DNA from: Imbricaverruca yamaguchii
Taxonomy: Eukaryota > Arthropoda > Thecostraca > Neoverrucidae
Length of the DNA: 64,000 nucleotides
Reading direction: 5' to 3'
Assembly: GCA_034440575.1 (NCBI GenBank)
Contig: JAOTOL010001470.1
Span: 427,501 to 491,500 of the forward strand
Shown: one piece after another, positions 60,655-64,000 of the stretch
Layout of the letters: each line of letters begins with the position of its first letter
Numbering within the stretch: position 1 is the stretch's first letter
Made by a program: the position numbers and the translations under genes
Notes under the pieces: model-generated
What the model was told of the DNA's origin: nothing
Database searches by the model: none
Seen by the model: only the letters and a program-made list of their open reading frames with translations

Positions 60655-61027
60655 GGATCCTCTGCGCCATACTGGACATCCTCTGCGCCATACCGGACAT
60701 CCTCTGCGCCAGACCAGACATACTCTGCGCCATACTGGACATCCTCTGCGCCATACTGGACATCCTCTGCGCCATACCGAACATCCTCTGCGCCAGACCA
60801 TACATCTTCTGCGCCAGACCAGACATCCTCTGCGCCATACCGGACATCCTCTGCGCCAGACCGGACATCCTCTGCGCCAGACCGGAAATCTTCTGCGCCA
60901 AATCGAACATCCTCTGCGCCAGACCATACATCCTCTGCGGCAGATCAGACATCCTCTGCGCCATACCGGACATCCTCTGCGCCAGACCATACATCTTCTG
61001 CGCCAGACCGGACATCCTCTGCGCCGG
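60655..61027. repeat. Minisatellite, 21-bp unit, about 18 copies
   Basis: ATCCTCTGCGCCATACCGGA plus C, with CAGACC/CATACT variants. It is seven codons long, so open frames such as SSAPYRT on plus and MSGLAQR on minus extend through it. Confidence 0.93.
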
Positions 61028-64000
61028 GAGCGACAGCGACAGTTCACCTGTTTACGTCGGAACAGTCTGGCCCAGGTCTGGAGACGGTGGTGGCGGGCGG
61101 CGGCGGCAGCGGCGTCGGCAGCGGCGGCGGCGCTGACACGGCGGCCGCGGGGCCAGCGTCAGCTGCTGCCTCCAGAACGGGTCGCCGGGCGACCACAGGC
61201 ACAGGAACGCGCTGCACGTGCTCGACAGGGCGGCCATCGCTGGAGCCGTGCGGTCAACAAACACACCACACACTGCACACGGTGTGCTGGCCGACGGCCG
61301 GCCGACTGGCCGTATTTCAGGGCGCAGCGACAAAGGCCAACTGTTGGCTGGTGCCGGCGCGGAAGAGAGTTGGAACCGTGACAGCGCTGCGGGGGTGGCG
61401 TGATTCAGCGCCGCAGTCGCCCGCGACGCTGCCAGTCAGTGTCAAGGCCACGCCCGGTCAGCGCGTGTCTGCCGGTCGGTCTGCAGGTCGTGGCTCAAGG
61501 CGGCATACGAGTCGACGCTCAAGTCGGAAGCGCGCGACAGACGGCGATCTGGCGCCGGCCGACCAGAGTCGCCCATACATGGTGTATCGACCGCTTCGGC
61601 GAAATCGCCAGCTGAAACTGGCGGAACGAGGCCGAAGTGTGCCAGTCAGCCACGCTAAAAATTCCCGCCACGAAGCGGACTTTCCAGTAAGCAATGCCGC
61701 TAGAGGCGAGCCAAGCACAACAGCCTCAGAACGTCCCGCTGAAACACAGACAAGACTTCAAACAGACTGCAGTAAATATGCATTTCTTTGAATACAAAAA
61801 AAAACATTCGTCGCAAGCTGCAAGCGAAGTTTTTCTTCCAGGCAATTTCAGACTTTCCACCTGCTGCTTAATTCGAAACGGGTTACACTCACCGAAACAA
61901 GGCGGCCAAGTTTAAAAGCTCCCGCTTCTTGAGCGTAGTACTGATTTTCAGGCAGCAGAAAGTCGGACATCAGTCCTACGGACGGAGGGGTGGGAATAAT
62001 GCAGAGGCATGGTGACCGGACAAGTTGCTTTACTCAGTATTCACTACATCACGTAGATACCAAAGCAGTTTTCCTTTGAGCTTCGTTTCAGTGCGGGGAC
62101 GACGAGCAGTGACTTCCGCATACGAGCAGACTTGGCGCTTTACATTAATTACCCGTTCGCCCATACATTGACCTTTCAAATGTCAAAGACGACATCACAC
62201 CACGAGCTGTCGCATCTGCCGTCGACTGATGTGGCAGCCCGCATCACGTCATCAGCTGTCGCATCTGCCGCCGGCTGATGTGGCAGCCGATGACGTCATG
62301 TCGCCAACCGATGTCGCACCTGACGTTGGAGCAGCTGCCGCAGCTGTCGCGGCAGCTGCGGCAGTGCGGCTCCCCGGGGTGCTCGGGCGGACGTCGGTAC
62401 AACTGCCGACGGGATCAAACAACTGCCGACGAGATCCAACAACTGCCCGACAGACCACGTGTTGACACACATCGTGCATCCACTGGCCACATCCGCCAGG
62501 TTGTGGACTGGCCACAGACGAGCGCGTTCCGCAGCCTTGGCACGGTGAACTCGGCCGACTGGCGCAGTTTGCCAGCCAGAAATGGATTCCGCCCACTGTG
62601 GTCAAACATTTAGCCAGCGGCCAATTCGTCCAGGAGTTTGGCGCGCCGGCGCAACTTAGCACTCATCGCGTGCGAGCACGGAGCCCGCGAAAGCAGATGC
62701 TCACCACGCCCGTGTGAATCATCGATGTGCCCTGCACGCAGTGCGCTTTCCAGAAACAACATCGGCTGGAAGTAATCCGAAAAGAGAACAAAACCTGCCG
62801 GAAAACGTTGCGAATAACGAGGCAATCTATGAAAGTGTGCGCGTGGTAATTATCGGGATGGCGCCTTTTTCGCACCACTAAAAGAAGTCATAGAAATCTC
62901 CAGGTGAGTCGACCGCTTCCTGACTGGTCTGTTGAATGCATGCCATTATCAATCCACTGCTGCGCCGAACAGCATCAGAAAGGCGCTTTCTGGGCCGCAT
63001 TTGAATCACTGTTCTCGATATATGGGCATCCCATGCCAGCGGCATGAGGCAGAAGTCGGTCTGTTGCACGCGACACGACACTCCCGGTTACGAACCTTCG
63101 TGCTGCTAACCTTTTAACTGATCTCTCAGGTCAGCTTAAGAGACTTCCTCACTAAAAATAGCAGCATTACGTTTAATCGTTCCCTGTGTAGAAACAATTC
63201 CAAAGTGTTCACCTCGTTTTGCAAAGCTTTGGAAATGTTACCCAAAACCATATTCCCCTTGATCGAACGGTAAAGATGAATGCCGAATTAGGTTTTAGGA
63301 CATAAATCAACCCCAGTGTCTTGGAAGCCGAAAAGGGTCGCATGAGGTCAAGATGGACTAGTGATATCGAATGATCCTTAGCACATCAGTGGCCTGGACA
63401 AACACGTAAGCTAAGTTGTTCATCACCCCACCGCATTGATCGGTGGCCAATTGGAGGAAATAAGCAAAATTAAGTGCTGATAATTATCGAATTCGACAAC
63501 AACAAAAAATACCCTACAAACTCTTGCGGTGTCAAAACTCAGCGACCTGGCAGGGTATCTACAACTTTGTATACCACAAGATCGCAAAAGATTCCCCATC
63601 AGCTTCATCAAATGATGGTGCGCGCCGGCGCGCCATTTTTTCTGTGGTCGTCTTTTGTGGGGTTACATTAATCCCTGCATGAGCGACGGCTAACTTTTGA
63701 GCTTTAACACACTACGAACTGGAATGGACACTGTGGTGTTATCTATATGCCGCGTAGTTCGTCGCTCTCTATTTTTAAAACAGGAGACAATGACGAAATC
63801 GAGATCATACCCAGGAAAACCTCTAGCTTATGGTGTTTCTAAGCTGGTAGAACATTTGACCATGGTGTAGGTCAAGCAAAGCATCGAGGTCACCTTGGCT
63901 AAGTTCGGGTAGGATTAGTCTGTAGTTAGAAAAAACACAATTCGGAGACACATAACGTGCTTCCATATATTTCGGACAGCTTAATGAGTGGATTTGTCAG
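61028..64000. other. Unique sequence, GC-rich then AT-rich, no gene recognised
   Basis: 61040-61700 is CpG-rich with GGC triplet runs (61090-61135). A roughly 60-bp duplication containing GTCGCATCTGCCG lies at 62200-62290, followed by GCAGCTGCCGCAGCTG palindromic words near 62330-62365. 62600-64000 has ordinary composition and no recognisable coding sequence. Confidence 0.4.

Overview
The window looks like nuclear DNA of an animal, probably an invertebrate. The evidence is a tRNA-Tyr gene with a 16-nt intron next to the anticodon, GT-AG introns in two transposase-like genes, a CR1-like non-LTR retrotransposon, TTAA-flanked DNA elements, tRNA-derived SINEs and many minisatellites. I suspect a GC-rich arthropod such as a crustacean, but that is only an inference. 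I see no bacterial operons, no phage genes, no CRISPR array and no complete conventional host protein gene. Most long open frames are stop-free readings of GC-rich tandem repeats.

Layout. 0.3-2.0 kb (minus): a decayed copy of a transposase-like gene with one intron and three frameshifts. 2.6-7.4 kb: a 26-bp minisatellite (about 108 copies) and a 63-bp minisatellite. 8.2-9.2 and 17.2-18.2 kb: two related ~1-kb elements bounded by TTAA. Between and after them are 41-, 35-, 31-, 43- and 57-bp arrays. 22.2-24.2 kb: a 5'-truncated CR1-like LINE inside a minisatellite. 25.0-25.9 kb: a 31-bp array. 26.4 kb: tRNA-Tyr. 29.2-30.0 kb: a 42-bp array. 30.6-37.7 kb: a minisatellite split by a 4.29-kb transposon. 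40-51.7 kb: 27-, 45-, 46-, 33-, 67- and 44-bp arrays. 52.7-58.3 kb: a very long (GT)n tract, a 26-bp array and a CA-rich ~33-bp array. 60.7-61.0 kb: a 21-bp array. Roughly one third of the window is tandem repeat.

The best candidate for an undescribed system is the element at 31045-35338. It has imperfect terminal inverted repeats of about 361 and 373 bp and is flanked by a perfect 10-bp duplication, ACTGTACAAT. The uninterrupted target sequence can be read elsewhere in the same minisatellite. Inside is a two-exon gene of a transposase-like family that I recognise only as an uncharacterised protein family. It carries a single in-frame TAG. Long inverted repeats plus a 10-bp duplication resemble Mutator-like elements, but the protein does not look like a standard MULE transposase. 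The genes here do not form a pathway; the window records transposons landing in, and next to, expanding minisatellites.
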